From: Burkholderia gladioli
GTDB lineage: Bacteria > Pseudomonadota > Gammaproteobacteria > Burkholderiales > Burkholderiaceae
NCBI RefSeq assembly: GCF_000959725.1
Contig: NZ_CP009323.1
Span: forward strand, 496,001 to 560,000
Length of the DNA stretch: 64,000 nucleotides
Reading direction: 5' to 3'
Part shown: piece after piece, positions 51,148-63,359 of the stretch
Layout: every line of letters starts with the position of its first letter
Position numbering within the stretch: position 1 is the stretch's first letter
Program-made: the position numbers and the translations under genes
The notes under the pieces: model-generated
What the model saw: the letters and a program-made list of their open reading frames with translations, nothing else
Told to the model about the DNA's origin: nothing
Database searches by the model: none

Positions 51148-54100
51148 ATGCATACGGTAGTTTTCGGCTGGTTCGGTATTTCGGCCGTCTGGTTCATCCC
51201 CCTCGTCTGGCGGCTCGTCAAGGGCATGCTGCCGGGTGGCGCCAAGGGCGGCTCGATCCGTCTGTGGCTCGGCTTCGCGAGCGTGTTCGTCGCGAGCTGC
51301 ACGCTCGCCACCGCCCTGCCCGGCGACGCCGGCACCGACCGCTTCGGCCAGTTGCTCGCCACCGGCTTCGAGCACGTGTTCGGCCATATCGGCACGCCGC
51401 TGGTGATGGTGGTGTTGCTGGTGGCCGGCCTGCCCTGGCTGTTCGGGCTCGACTGGCACACCACCAACGACTGGCTCGACGCCTCCTTCGGGTTCCGCCT
51501 GGGCCGCGGCTCGCGGCGCGACGAGGACGAGCCGCGCTCGGTGGCCGACCTGCCGCGCAGCGCCCTGCACCGCGACGAGGACCGCCGCGTGCGGCGCGCC
51601 GGCGACGTGCAGCCCTCGACGGCGAACACCATCAACTCGATGGCGCCCAAGCGCAACGGGCGCTTCGCGCGGCCGACGCTGTGGCGGCCCGATCCGAAGC
51701 GCGACACGGCGCGCGATGCGCGGCGTGAGCCGCGCCGCGAGGAGCCGCGTGGCTGGACCCCGCCGCCCACCACGCGGGCGCCGATGGTCGAGCCGTCCGC
51801 GCCGGCAGGCTGGCTGAACCAGGCCGGCCGGCAGAATTCCGGCACCGTCGGCGGCAGCACGGCGGGCAGCACGGCGGGCATCGCGGCCGGACTCGCCGCG
51901 GGCGCGGCGGCCGCGAGCTCAGCCAAGGCCGCCTCGGCTGCCGCGACCGCCGGTTCCGCGGCCGCGGCCATGGCCGCGCCGCCCGTGCCGCCGCCCTTCG
52001 TGCCGTCCTCGGTGACGATGCCGCCGGCTTCGCCCAATCTCGCCTCGTCGGCGGTGCAGGCCGCCCAGGCGGTCAAGGTGCTGCAGGAGCGCTACCCGTC
52101 CACGCGCCGCGCCGCGCCGGCCGCCGCCCCGATCCGCCCGGTGGTGCCGCCGATCGCCCAGCCGGCCCGCCCCGCCGCGGCCCAGAACCTGCCCGCCAGG
52201 ACGCCGGCGCGTCCGGCCGCGTCGACGCAGAATGCCAACGCCGCCCAGCGCCGGCGCGTCGCGCAACCGGCGCGCGCGCCGCTCTATGCCTGGACCGACA
52301 AACCCGTGCAGCCGGTCGAACCCTCGCCGAGCCTGCAGGACACGCTGCGCTCGATCGACGCGAGCACTGCGCAATGGGCCGCGCTGGCCGGTACCACGGT
52401 CGCACCGCGCGGCGACGCCGCCGCGGAAATCGCGGCGGGCAGCGCGCAGGCTGCCGGCATGTTCACCACGCGTGCGCCCCAGCCCGAGCTCGAGGCCGCG
52501 CCCGCCGCTGAAGCGGCACAGGCTCCGACCGCGCTGGCGCCGCTGGCTGAAACACCGCTCGCGTTCGAGATGGCGACATCGGCCGATGCCACCGCGGCTC
52601 CCGTCGCCGCCCCGGCCGACCAGACCGATGACAGCGATGCGGTGATCGACATCAGCACCTTCATGCCGGCCGACGCGCTGTCGCCGACGCTGCCGTCGTG
52701 GGCCGCCTCCGCGTCCGATGTCATCGCCGAAACGACGGCCGAACCGCTCGCGTCGCTCGAAGACAAGCCGCCTGGCACGACACCGCCCGAGCCCGCTGCA
52801 AGCGAACCGGCGACCGAACCCGCCGACCACGCGTCCATCACGCGTGCAACGCCGATCGCCTTCGGCACGGCACCGGCCGAGACGAGCGGCAACGCGGCGC
52901 CGGCGGTATCGACGTCGGCTTCGCTGACGCCCAACTCGCCGGCTTCGACGGCCTCGCCGCCGGCGATCCCGGCCGAGCCGGCAAGGCCGTTCGCAGCGAC
53001 GAGGCCCGAAGCGGAACCGACGGCGACGCAAGCTTCGGCCATCACCAGCGAGCCCATCCCAGCGGTACCCACCGCGACGACGGCACCGGCGCCCGCTGCC
53101 ACGGAAGTCCACGTTACGACGCCAACGCCGGCCCCGATCCTGCCCGCGACGATCCCGGTCCCCGCGCGCCCGGCCTTCGCCGCGCCAGCGTCGACCCCGT
53201 TCGCGGCATCGGCAAGTCCGCAGGCTGTCGACACGCCCCAGGCGCAGGTCAACCGGAGCGAAACCTCCGCCCCGGATGCGCCTTCGCTCCCCACGTCGTC
53301 GTCGGCATCGCAACACGCCGCGGCGGTCCCGCCATGGGAATCGCTGCCCGCAGCCACCGCTCCGGCTACGTCCTCGGTCATCAGCCCGGCCACGAGCACG
53401 CCGACCGGCACCACGGCATCGATGACGACGAGCGCATCGTTCGCCACGACGCCGCCGTCCCCCGCGCCGCAACCGCCGGCGGACGAACCTGCGATCGAGC
53501 AGGAAGCCGCCCCGGACGAAGGCGGCTTCACCTACACGGCCGGCGCGCCGATCTTCACGCCCGCCGGCAGCGCGACGCCGGCCGCGCCGATCATCGCGAG
53601 CCCGTCGGGCTTCAGCACCGCGACCGATACCTGGGTGGCATCGACGTCCGAATTCACCATCGTCACCCCGGCACCAAGCAACGCCGGCGCAACCGGCACC
53701 GAACCCGCGTCGGGCGCGGCAGCCCCGCTCGCCATGCCTTCCGCCTTCGCCGCGCCGGCCGCCGCCCAGGCAACGCCGGCGGCCCCGCCCGCCCCCGCGC
53801 AACCCGCGGCGCGCGCCCCGAACCCGAACGCCTTCGAGTTCCGCGCCCCGGCCGCCTCGAACGTGGAGCTGCCCGGCCTGGACCTGCTCGAGCCCGCCTC
53901 CGACGACATGCAGCCGATCTCCGAGGCCGACCTGGCCCAGACCGGCCAGGTGATCGAGCAGCGCCTGCAGGAATTCAAGGTGCCGGTGACGGTGGTCGGC
54001 GCCTCGGCCGGCCCGGTGATCACACGCTTCGAGATCGAGCCCGCGCTCGGCGTGCGCGGCAGCCAGATCGTCGGCCTGATGAAGGATCTCTCGCGCGGCC

Positions 54101-55341
54101 TGGGCCTGACCTCGATCCGCGTGGTCGAGACCATCCCCGGCAAGACCTGCATGGGCCTCGAGCTGCCCAATGCCAAGCGGCAGATGATCCGCCTGTCCGA
54201 GATCCTCGCCTCGCGCCAGTACCAGCATTCGGCCTCGCAACTGACCATCGCGATGGGCAAGGACATCGTCGGCAACCCGGTGGTCACCGACCTCGCCAAG
54301 GCGCCGCACATGCTGGTGGCCGGCACCACCGGCTCGGGCAAGTCGGTGGCGGTCAACGCGATGATCGCCTCGCTGCTCTACAAGGCCACGCCCGAGGAAG
54401 TGCGCCTGATCATGATCGACCCGAAGATGCTGGAGCTGTCGGTCTACGAAGGCATCCCGCACCTGCTCGCGCCGGTCGTCACCGACATGAAGCTGGCCGC
54501 CAACGCGCTGAACTGGTGCGTCGGCGAGATGGAGAAGCGCTACCGGCTGATGTCGGCGGTGGGCGTGCGCAACCTCGCCAGCTTCAACCAGAAGCTGCGC
54601 GACGCCGCGGCCAAGGAAAAGAAGATCGGCAACCCGTTCTCGCTCACGCCCGAGGATCCCGAGCCGCTCTCGCCGCTGCCGCTGATCGTGGTGGTGATCG
54701 ACGAGCTGGCCGACCTGATGATGGTGGCCGGCAAGAAGATCGAGGAGCTGATCGCGCGGCTCGCGCAGAAGGCCCGCGCGGCCGGCATCCACCTGATCCT
54801 CGCCACCCAGCGCCCCTCGGTGGACGTGATCACCGGCCTGATCAAGGCCAATATCCCGACCCGGGTCGCCTTCCAGGTGTCCTCGAAGATCGACTCGCGC
54901 ACGATTCTCGACCAGATGGGCGCCGAGTCGCTGCTCGGCCAGGGCGACATGCTGTTCCTGCCGCCCGGCACCGGTTACCCCCAGCGCGTGCACGGCGCCT
55001 TCGTGGCCGACGAGGAAGTGCACCGGATCGTCGAGTACCTGAAGCAGTTCGGCGAGCCGCAATACGAGGAAGGCATTCTCGACGGCCCGTCCTCGGATGG
55101 CGGCGGCGCGCAGGACCTGTTCGGCGACGCGCCGGACGCCGAGGCCGATCCGCTCTACGACGAGGCGGTCGCCTTCGTGGTGCGCACGCGGCGCGCCTCG
55201 ATCTCCTCGGTGCAGCGCCAGTTGCGCATCGGCTACAACCGCGCCGCGCGGCTGGTCGAGCAGATGGAAACGGCGGGGCTGGTCTCGCCGATGGGCATCA
55301 ACGGCAGCCGCGAGGTGCTGGCGCCGCCGCAGCCGGAATAA
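51148..55341 (+). CDS. ftsK: DNA translocase FtsK, long-linker form
   Basis: A 1,397-residue DNA translocase. The N-terminus has about three hydrophobic segments in the first 110 residues ([44 protein letters not shown]). Then comes a linker of nearly 800 residues, very rich in Ala, Pro, Thr and Ser. The motor follows from about 905, with Walker [10 protein letters not shown] near 1,058 and Walker B-like [12 protein letters not shown] near 1,185. The gamma winged helix ends the protein ([38 protein letters not shown]). It segregates chromosome termini at the septum. Canonical FtsK has four TM segments, so the short N-terminus should be checked. Confidence 0.88.
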   Translation: MHTVVFGWFGISAVWFIPLVWRLVKGMLPGGAKGGSIRLWLGFASVFVASCTLATALPGDAGTDRFGQLLATGFEHVFGHIGTPLVMVVLLVAGLPWLFGLDWHTTNDWLDASFGFRLGRGSRRDEDEPRSVADLPRSALHRDEDRRVRRAGDVQPSTANTINSMAPKRNGRFARPTLWRPDPKRDTARDARREPRREEPRGWTPPPTTRAPMVEPSAPAGWLNQAGRQNSGTVGGSTAGSTAGIAAGLAAGAAAASSAKAASAAATAGSAAAAMAAPPVPPPFVPSSVTMPPASPNLASSAVQAAQAVKVLQERYPSTRRAAPAAAPIRPVVPPIAQPARPAAAQNLPARTPARPAASTQNANAAQRRRVAQPARAPLYAWTDKPVQPVEPSPSLQDTLRSIDASTAQWAALAGTTVAPRGDAAAEIAAGSAQAAGMFTTRAPQPELEAAPAAEAAQAPTALAPLAETPLAFEMATSADATAAPVAAPADQTDDSDAVIDISTFMPADALSPTLPSWAASASDVIAETTAEPLASLEDKPPGTTPPEPAASEPATEPADHASITRATPIAFGTAPAETSGNAAPAVSTSASLTPNSPASTASPPAIPAEPARPFAATRPEAEPTATQASAITSEPIPAVPTATTAPAPAATEVHVTTPTPAPILPATIPVPARPAFAAPASTPFAASASPQAVDTPQAQVNRSETSAPDAPSLPTSSSASQHAAAVPPWESLPAATAPATSSVISPATSTPTGTTASMTTSASFATTPPSPAPQPPADEPAIEQEAAPDEGGFTYTAGAPIFTPAGSATPAAPIIASPSGFSTATDTWVASTSEFTIVTPAPSNAGATGTEPASGAAAPLAMPSAFAAPAAAQATPAAPPAPAQPAARAPNPNAFEFRAPAASNVELPGLDLLEPASDDMQPISEADLAQTGQVIEQRLQEFKVPVTVVGASAGPVITRFEIEPALGVRGSQIVGLMKDLSRGLGLTSIRVVETIPGKTCMGLELPNAKRQMIRLSEILASRQYQHSASQLTIAMGKDIVGNPVVTDLAKAPHMLVAGTTGSGKSVAVNAMIASLLYKATPEEVRLIMIDPKMLELSVYEGIPHLLAPVVTDMKLAANALNWCVGEMEKRYRLMSAVGVRNLASFNQKLRDAAAKEKKIGNPFSLTPEDPEPLSPLPLIVVVIDELADLMMVAGKKIEELIARLAQKARAAGIHLILATQRPSVDVITGLIKANIPTRVAFQVSSKIDSRTILDQMGAESLLGQGDMLFLPPGTGYPQRVHGAFVADEEVHRIVEYLKQFGEPQYEEGILDGPSSDGGGAQDLFGDAPDAEADPLYDEAVAFVVRTRRASISSVQRQLRIGYNRAARLVEQMETAGLVSPMGINGSREVLAPPQPE

Positions 55342-55536
55342 GGGCCGAGCGGTCCGGTCGACGGCCTTCCGCTCGCCGTTCCGCGATGACGAGCGGGCCA
55401 TTCCGACCTTGCCGCGAGGCGCCCGGCAAGGCACCGGAATTGCTCCGGCGCATCGTCGGCAACCGACCGCCCTCGACCGTTGCCCGCGCAACCTTCGCGC
55501 CCGCAACCTTCCTTGCGATCCCTCAAGCCATGAAAA

Positions 55537-55574
55537 AAACGGGCGGGCCACCCACCAGGGTGACCCGCCCGTTT
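55537..55574. terminator. strong bidirectional intrinsic terminator
   Basis: AAACGGGCGGG pairs with CCCGCCCGTTT, and an inner ACCC/GGGT extends the stem. A-tracts (seven A) precede it and T-tracts follow, so it can stop transcription from ftsK (plus) and from the lactonase gene (minus). Confidence 0.85.
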
Positions 55575-55597
55575 CGTTCGTCCAGGGACGCTCGCGC

Positions 55598-56812
55598 TTA
55601 CTGCTGCACCGGCACCAGCTTGAAATCGACCGGCTTGCTCAGCGCCACCTTGCGCGCATCCGGATCGAGCTTGCCGCTCGCCACGTCGCGCCGGAACACG
55701 TAGAAGCTGCCGCTTTCCTGGTTGCCGACGATCAGCCACTTGCCGGTCGGATCGATCAGGAATTCGCGCGGCGTCTTGCCCAGCGTCGACTGGCGGCTGG
55801 CGAAGGCGAGCTTGCCGTTGGCCGCGTCGATCCGGAACGCGACGATCTCGTTGGCATCGCCGCGATTGGTCGCGTAGAGGAAGCGGCCGTCCGGCGACAG
55901 GTGCAGCGCGCCGCCGCCTTCCTGGCCATGGAAATCCGGCGCGGACAGCTTGACGTTCTGCAGGTGGCTCAGCTTGCCGTCGTGATAGCCGTAGACGTCG
56001 ACGCTGCCCTTCAGCTCGTTGGTCACATAGGCGAAGCGGCCGTTGCGCGAGAACACCATGTGGCGCGGCCCGGTGCCCGGCGGCACGATGGTGTAGCGCG
56101 ACTCGGTCGGCCCGATCAGGCCGCGCGTGCCGTCTGGCGTGTAGCGGTATTCGAAGATCTTGTCGGCGCCCAGGTCCTGCACGAACAGGTACTTGCCGTC
56201 GGGCGAGAACACCGTCGAATGCACGTGCGCGCCGTCCTGGCGGCCCTTCACCGGGCCGCTGCCCTCGTGATGCACGTTCAGCACCGAGGCGCCCACCTTG
56301 CCGTCGGCCTCGATCGGGAACAGCGTGAAGCTGCCGCCCGGGTCGGCCGCCACCGAGTAGTTGGCGGTCACCAGGTACTTGCCGTCCGGCGACAGGCTCA
56401 GGTAGCAGGGATCGTTCCCTTCCGAGGACACGCGATCGAGGAAATTCAACGCGCCCGTCTTCGCGTCGAAGCCGAAGGCGCTCACGCCGCCGCGCTGGCT
56501 GGCCGGGCCGTTGTCGCCCGGCAGCTCGTTGACGGCATAGACGAAGCGGCCGTCGCGGCTCGGCAGCAGGTAGGAGGGGTTGACCGTCTTGATCGAGCTG
56601 ATCGGCGTCGACACGTCGCCGGTGCGCGTATCGAAGCGGTAGACGTAGATGCCGTCGCTGCCGGAATCGGTATAGGTGCCGACCAGCAGGTTGTAGACGG
56701 CATCGTTCGGCGCATTGGCGGTATCCTGCGCAAACGCGTGCGTCGCGGACAGCGACAGCACCACGGCGAAACCCTTGATCCAGTGACCCAGCCTGAGCGA
56801 TGACATACGCAT
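55598..56812 (-). CDS. secreted lactonase-fold (6-phosphogluconolactonase family) protein
   Basis: A 404-residue protein. Signal peptide ending THAFAQ near residue 29, so periplasmic. The rest is a seven-bladed propeller of the YbhE/Pgl lactonase family with repeated xLSPDGKYL-type blades (SLSPDGKYLVTANYS, FSPDGKYLFVQDLG, GTGPRHMVFSRNGRFAYVTNE, HLSPDGRFLYATNRG). The HxxxFSPDG and GPRH motifs are family-typical. The natural substrate is unknown; export argues against the cytoplasmic pentose-phosphate role. GAGAGG lies 5 nt before the ATG chosen. Confidence 0.85.
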   Translation of the reverse strand: MRMSSLRLGHWIKGFAVVLSLSATHAFAQDTANAPNDAVYNLLVGTYTDSGSDGIYVYRFDTRTGDVSTPISSIKTVNPSYLLPSRDGRFVYAVNELPGDNGPASQRGGVSAFGFDAKTGALNFLDRVSSEGNDPCYLSLSPDGKYLVTANYSVAADPGGSFTLFPIEADGKVGASVLNVHHEGSGPVKGRQDGAHVHSTVFSPDGKYLFVQDLGADKIFEYRYTPDGTRGLIGPTESRYTIVPPGTGPRHMVFSRNGRFAYVTNELKGSVDVYGYHDGKLSHLQNVKLSAPDFHGQEGGGALHLSPDGRFLYATNRGDANEIVAFRIDAANGKLAFASRQSTLGKTPREFLIDPTGKWLIVGNQESGSFYVFRRDVASGKLDPDARKVALSKPVDFKLVPVQQ

Positions 56813-57025
56813 GAACCTCTCGAATTTGGCGCGGCGCCGGTGCTGATCGGCCAGGCCGTCGGAACTTCCTTGCACCGAAACGCCTCAAGTGTTGTGATTG
56901 TCCGACGAAGCGAGCGGCCCTGCCCGCCTCGTCCGTGCGCAGTATAAGGGGCCATGTGCGCCGCCGTCGACCGATGGCGCCGGCCCGGAAAGCCAAACGT
57001 CAGCATCACGGAGAATTTGCCCACC

Positions 57026-58855
57026 ATGCCAGCCCTCATCGAAGACTACGCGCTCGTCGGCGACGGACACACGGCTGCCCTCATTTCACGCGACGGCTCG
57101 GTCGACTGGCTCTGCTGGCCCCGCTTCGATTCGGGCGCCTGCTTCGCCGCCCTGGTCGGCACGCCCGATCACGGCCGCTGGCTGATCCGCCCGAGCGCCG
57201 AGGCGCGCATCACCGCCAGCTCGCGCCGCTATCGCGGCGAGACGCTGATCCTCGAGACCGACTACGAATGCGAGACCGGCGCCGTCACCGTGGTCGACTT
57301 CATGCCGCCCGGCAACGGCTGGTCCGAGCTGGTGCGCATCGTGATCGGCAAGCGCGGCCACGTGCCGATGCAGATGGAGCTGGTGCTGCGCTTCGACTAC
57401 GGCTTCTCGATCCCCTGGGTCACGCGCCTGTCGCGCGAGGCCGGCATGAAGGCGATCGCCGGCCCCGACACGGTGGTGCTGCGCACCCCGGTGCCGCTCG
57501 CGGGCGAGAACCTGCGCACCGTCGCCGAATTCACCGTGCACGCCGAGGAACGCGTGCCCTTCTCGCTCGGCTACGCGCCCTCGCACCTGCGCCTGCCACC
57601 GGCGCGCGAGCCGCTGTCGATGCTGGCGCGCACCGAGAACCACTGGCTCGAATGGTCCTCGCGCTGCCCGATCCAGGGCCGCTACGCCGACGCGGTGCGG
57701 CGCTCGCTGATCACGCTGAAGGCGCTCGCCTACGAGCCGACTGGCGGCATCGTGGCCGCGCCCACCACCTCGCTGCCCGAGCACATCAGCGGCACCCGCA
57801 ACTGGGACTACCGCTACTGCTGGCTGCGCGACGCCACCATCACCCTGCTCGCGCTGATGCGCGCCGGCTACTACGACGAGGCGCGCGCCTGGCGCGCCTG
57901 GCTGGGCCGCGTGATGGCCGGCTCGCCCGAGCAGATCCAGATCATGTACGGCATCGCCGGCGAGCGGCGCCTGCCCGAGATGGAGCTCGACTGGCTGCCC
58001 GGCTACCAGGATTCGAAGCCGGTGCGGATCGGCAACAACGCCGCCAACCAGTTGCAGCTCGACGTGTTCGGCGAGGTGATGGCCGCGCTGCACCTGGCGC
58101 GCGTGGGCGGGCTGCAGGCCGACGATACGGTCTGGTCGGTACAGTGCGCGCTGCTCACCCATCTCGAGAAGATCTGGCGCGAGCCCGACGAGGGCATCTG
58201 GGAGACGCGCGGCGGCCGCAAGCACTTCACCTTCTCGAAGATCATGGCCTGGGTCGCGTTCGACCGCGCCATCAAGTCGGCCGAGCAGTTCCGCCTGCCC
58301 GCGCCGCTCGACCACTGGCGCGCGCTGCGCGAGGCGATCCACGAGGACGTCTGCACCAACGCCTGGAACGAGGCCAAGCAGGCCTTCACGCAGAGCTACG
58401 GCAGCGACGAACTCGATGCCAGCGTGCTGATGCTGCCGCTGGTGGGCTTCCTGCCGCCGTCCGACCCGCGCGTGGTGGGCACCGTCGAGGCGATCGAGCG
58501 CGAGCTGCTGCACGGCGGCCTGGTGATGCGCTATCGCACCACCGATTTCGACGACGGCCTGCCGCCCGGCGAGGGCACCTTCCTCGCCTGCAGCTTCTGG
58601 CTGGTCGACAACTACGCCCTGCTCGGGCGCATCGACGACGCGCATCGGCTGTTCCGCCGCCTGCTGTCGCTGGCCAACGACCTGGGCCTGCTGGCCGAGG
58701 AATACGATCCCGTCGAGGGCCGCCAGGTCGGGAATTTCCCGCAGGCCTTCTCGCACGTCGCGCTGGTCCACACGGCCATGAACCTGATGCACCACGAGGA
58801 GGAAATGGCCCAGGCCGCCGGGCAGCCGGTGGCGGTCGAAACCGACGGCCGCTGA
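57026..58855 (+). CDS. GH15 glucoamylase/trehalase-like glycoside hydrolase
   Basis: A 609-residue cytoplasmic enzyme of the GH15 (alpha/alpha)6 family. The N-terminal beta-sandwich starts IEDYALVGDGHTAALISRDGSVDWLCWPRFDSGACFAALVG. The catalytic domain begins near 235 with PTTSLPEHISGTRNWDYRYCWLRDATITL, then GIAGERRLPEMELDWLPGYQDSKPVRIGN and later TTDFDDGLPPGEGTFLACSFWLVD with the likely catalytic acids (Glu in GEGTF). Related bacterial enzymes act as trehalases or glucoamylases on storage glucans. The start is the ATG at the end of a weak ribosome-binding region. No signal peptide. Confidence 0.88.
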   Translation: MPALIEDYALVGDGHTAALISRDGSVDWLCWPRFDSGACFAALVGTPDHGRWLIRPSAEARITASSRRYRGETLILETDYECETGAVTVVDFMPPGNGWSELVRIVIGKRGHVPMQMELVLRFDYGFSIPWVTRLSREAGMKAIAGPDTVVLRTPVPLAGENLRTVAEFTVHAEERVPFSLGYAPSHLRLPPAREPLSMLARTENHWLEWSSRCPIQGRYADAVRRSLITLKALAYEPTGGIVAAPTTSLPEHISGTRNWDYRYCWLRDATITLLALMRAGYYDEARAWRAWLGRVMAGSPEQIQIMYGIAGERRLPEMELDWLPGYQDSKPVRIGNNAANQLQLDVFGEVMAALHLARVGGLQADDTVWSVQCALLTHLEKIWREPDEGIWETRGGRKHFTFSKIMAWVAFDRAIKSAEQFRLPAPLDHWRALREAIHEDVCTNAWNEAKQAFTQSYGSDELDASVLMLPLVGFLPPSDPRVVGTVEAIERELLHGGLVMRYRTTDFDDGLPPGEGTFLACSFWLVDNYALLGRIDDAHRLFRRLLSLANDLGLLAEEYDPVEGRQVGNFPQAFSHVALVHTAMNLMHHEEEMAQAAGQPVAVETDGR

Positions 58856-59087
58856 GGCCGCGGCAGGGGTTTGGGCCGCGGGTTTTGCGACAAGAAGAAG
58901 TCAAGACCGCGATTCGTCAAACTTCGCAAGATCGGGCCGACATGGGGAAAATGCTGCATTGCGGCATGACATGGAACCCGATATGATCGACGCGACTGGC
59001 CGGCCGCTCGCGCGGTCCGGCCCCGGACCCCACCGCGCGCCGCGGCCTCCAATGCCCCGCGACGTCCTCCCCTCGGGAGCCTTCTTC

Positions 59088-60647
<1,560 letters not shown>

Positions 60648-60670
60648 GGCAAGCCGCGTCGCCAGACGCG

Positions 60671-60711
60671 AGAACGCGCCGTTCGGCTCATGCCGCCGAA
60701 CGGCGCGTTCT
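60671..60711 (+). terminator. strong intrinsic terminator after phaZ
   Basis: A 17-bp perfect stem (AGAACGCGCC... with its complement; arms 60671-60687 and 60695-60711) has a 7-nt loop and is followed by TGTTTTC on the plus strand. It also lies after the TetR gene on the minus strand. Confidence 0.85.
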
Positions 60712-60761
60712 TGTTTTCGGAAACGATAATCGCGGCAAGCGCGGTGCGCCGCCGGGAGGCA

Positions 60762-61394
60762 TCAGCGGCGCAGCAGGTAGGCGAGCAGGATGTCGGTATT
60801 CATGCGCACCATCTCGGCGCGCTCGTCGGGCGTGCTGAAGTCGCGATCGAGCATCGCGGCCAGCGTGTAGCGGTTCGAGACGATGTAGTAGCCCAGGCCC
60901 GACAAGGTCACGTAGAAGCGCAACGGATCGACGTCCGAGCGGAACAGCCCGGCGCTCTGCCCGCGCGCCAGCACGTTGCCGAGCGTCTGCACCAGCGGCG
61001 AGATCATCTCGCGCGTGCGCGGCGACTTCAAAATGTAGCGCGCTTCATGCAGGTTTTCGTTGTTGATGAGCCGCAGCAGCTCGGGATGATCCCTGTAGTA
61101 ATCCCAAATGAAATGAGCCAGCCGCGTGACGGCCTCGACCGGCGGCACGCCGTCGAAATCGAGCACGCGCTCGGCTTCGGTCAGGGCGGAGAAGGCCTGC
61201 TCGAGCACGGCCGTGAACAGCTGTTCCTTGCTGCCGAAATAGTAGTAGAGCATCCGCTCGTTGGTTTCGGCGCGGCGGGCGATCTGGTCGACACGCGCGC
61301 CGAACAAGCCACCGCTGGCGAATTCCTCGGCGGCGGCTTGCAGGATGCGTCGCCGCGTTCCTTCGGGATCTCTTTTGATTTTTGGCTGATTCAT
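60762..61394 (-). CDS. TetR-family transcriptional regulator
   Basis: A 210-residue regulator. The N-terminal HTH is RDPEGTRRRILQAAAEEFASGGLFGARVDQIARRAETNERMLYYYFGSKEQLFTAVLEQ (about residues 8-65). The ligand-binding C-terminal part is helical, with HPELLRLINNENLHEARYI and a hydrophobic ...LSGLGYYIVSNRYTLAAML, close to the TetR_C_33/fatty-acid-type groups. It lies divergent from the rnfB-nth pair and might repress it or itself. The ligand is not predictable. Confidence 0.9.
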   Translation of the reverse strand: MNQPKIKRDPEGTRRRILQAAAEEFASGGLFGARVDQIARRAETNERMLYYYFGSKEQLFTAVLEQAFSALTEAERVLDFDGVPPVEAVTRLAHFIWDYYRDHPELLRLINNENLHEARYILKSPRTREMISPLVQTLGNVLARGQSAGLFRSDVDPLRFYVTLSGLGYYIVSNRYTLAAMLDRDFSTPDERAEMVRMNTDILLAYLLRR

Positions 61395-61636
61395 GAATTG
61401 GGCCCGCGTGATCCTGTCGGCACTGCCGGCGCGCCTCACACGCCTCCGGCACCGGGGGCGCCGACCGGCCGGGTAGGCGGCGGCACCTGCTGCGGTCGAG
61501 CAAAAAATGCGCCTTGATTATGCGCACAGGCGCAGCCGAGCGCAAGGCGGGAAATCGGCGATAATTACGCTTTGCCGAACCATTCGGGCCGCGCCGATCC
61601 ACCCCGCCCTGGCGCGCGCCCAGCCCCGCCGTCACC

Positions 61637-62578
61637 GTGACCGACACCAGAAAACTCGCGGATCGCATCGAAGATCTGCTGCCCCAGACACAATGCACGA
61701 AGTGCGGCTTCGATGGCTGCCGTCCGTATGCCGAGGCGATCGCCGACGGCAGCGCCAACTACAACCAATGCCCGCCCGGCGGCCACGAAGGCATCGAGCG
61801 ACTCGCCAATCTGCTCGGCAAGCCGGTGATCCCGCTGGCCGTCGAGCATGGCGAGGAGCGCCCGCGGCCGCTGGCCGTGATCGACGAGCAGCTCTGCATC
61901 GGCTGCACGCTGTGCATCCAGGCCTGCCCGGTCGACGCGATCGTCGGGGCTCCGAAACAGATGCACACGGTGGTGGCTGAACTCTGCACCGGTTGCGACC
62001 TGTGCGTGGCGCCCTGCCCCGTCGACTGCATCGCGATGATCCCGGTCACCGGCGAGCACACCGGCTGGGATGCCTGGACCCAGCAGCAGGCCGACGCGGC
62101 GCGCGCGCGGCACGACCACCACGTGGCGCGCCAGCGCCGCGAGCGCGAGGCCGCCGAGGCACGCGCCGCCGCCCGTCGTGCGGCCAGCGCGGCGCAGGCC
62201 GCGCAAACCGCCGCGGCCGCCGCATCTGCCCCGGCCGCATCGAGCCCCGCCGCGCCCGCCGACGATCCCGAAGCGAAGAAACGCGCGATCATCGCCGCGG
62301 CGATGGAGCGCGCGCGCAAGAAGAAGGAAGAACTGGCCGCCAGCGGCGAGGCGCCGAAGAACACCGAGAACGTGAGCCCTGCCGTGCAGGCGCAGATCGA
62401 CGCGGCCGAGGCACGTCGCCGGCGCATCGAGCAGGAACGCCGCGCGGCCGAACAGGCCGCACAGACAGGTGGCGAGCCGCCGCGCGCCAGCGATCGACCC
62501 GACGACGAATCGAAGGGCCAACCCGTGAAGGGCCAACCCGGCGACGATTCGCCGACCAAACCGCCACGCAACGCATGA
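61637..62578 (+). CDS. rsxB: RnfB/RsxB-like ferredoxin with Ala/Glu-rich tail
   Basis: A 313-residue iron-sulfur protein. Residues 1-60 are the RnfB 4Fe-4S domain ([25 protein letters not shown] with CPPGG). Two bacterial ferredoxin [4Fe-4S] motifs follow: [14 protein letters not shown] and [14 protein letters not shown] at about 87-130. The usual N-terminal membrane helix of RnfB is missing, and the last ~150 residues are a charged Ala/Arg/Glu helix and disordered tail. No rnfA, C, D, G or E is next to it. Start at GTG; its stop overlaps the nth start as ATGA. It likely passes electrons in the cytoplasm. Confidence 0.85.
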   Translation: MTDTRKLADRIEDLLPQTQCTKCGFDGCRPYAEAIADGSANYNQCPPGGHEGIERLANLLGKPVIPLAVEHGEERPRPLAVIDEQLCIGCTLCIQACPVDAIVGAPKQMHTVVAELCTGCDLCVAPCPVDCIAMIPVTGEHTGWDAWTQQQADAARARHDHHVARQRREREAAEARAAARRAASAAQAAQTAAAAASAPAASSPAAPADDPEAKKRAIIAAAMERARKKKEELAASGEAPKNTENVSPAVQAQIDAAEARRRRIEQERRAAEQAAQTGGEPPRASDRPDDESKGQPVKGQPGDDSPTKPPRNA

Positions 62579-63219
62579 ACGCCACCAAACGACGCGCGAT
62601 CTACGAAACGCTGCGCAGCCTCAATCCGAACCCGACCACCGAGCTCGAATACAGCACGCCGTTCGAGCTGCTGATCGCGGTGATGCTGTCGGCGCAGGCC
62701 ACCGACGTGTCGGTCAACAAGGCGATGCGGCGCATGTTCCCGGTGGCGAACACGCCCAGCCAGGTGCTCGCGCTCGGCGAGGCCGGCGTGACCGACTACA
62801 TCAAGACCATCGGGCTCTACAAGACCAAGGCGAAGAACGTGATCGCGACCTGCCGGATCCTGCTGGAGCAGCATGCAGGCGAGGTGCCGGCCGATCGCGA
62901 GGCGCTCGAGGCGCTGCCCGGGGTCGGTCGCAAGACCGCGAACGTGGTGCTCAATACCGCCTTCGGCCATCCGACCATCGCCGTCGACACGCATATCTTC
63001 CGCGTCGCCAATCGCACCGGGCTCGCGCCGGGCAAGGACGTGCGCGCGGTGGAGATCGCGCTGGAGAAATTCACGCCGGCGGAATTCCTGCAGGATGCGC
63101 ATCACTGGCTGATCCTGCACGGCCGCTACGTCTGCAAGGCGCGCCGGCCCGAATGCTGGCATTGCGCGATCGAACCGCTCTGCGATTTCAAGCCCAAGAC
63201 GCCGGCGCCGCTCGAATGA
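62575..63219 (+). CDS. nth: endonuclease III
   Basis: A 214-residue DNA glycosylase/AP lyase for oxidised pyrimidines, the length of E. coli Nth (211). The helix-hairpin-helix [18 protein letters not shown] has the catalytic Lys near 120, the essential Asp is in [11 protein letters not shown] near 138, and the [4Fe-4S] Cys cluster is [19 protein letters not shown] at the C-terminus. Coupled to rsxB by an ATGA overlap. Confidence 0.95.
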   Translation: MNATKRRAIYETLRSLNPNPTTELEYSTPFELLIAVMLSAQATDVSVNKAMRRMFPVANTPSQVLALGEAGVTDYIKTIGLYKTKAKNVIATCRILLEQHAGEVPADREALEALPGVGRKTANVVLNTAFGHPTIAVDTHIFRVANRTGLAPGKDVRAVEIALEKFTPAEFLQDAHHWLILHGRYVCKARRPECWHCAIEPLCDFKPKTPAPLE

Positions 63220-63359
63220 GACCGGCGCGGTGCGCGCCTGCCGGGCACCGCGTCGTCCAGTCTGCATCACGCCGGCCCGACCTCGCCGCGCCCCGCGCCG
63301 ATTGATTCGCACTGCGATGCGTTGCGCGGCATCGTTAAAGAATCCGCCCGCCGCGCAGA

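Noticed and set aside
51919..55551. 1,210-residue minus-strand open frame opposite ftsK
   Set aside because: Arg/Gly-rich antisense product of the Ala/Pro/Thr linker; no start signal.
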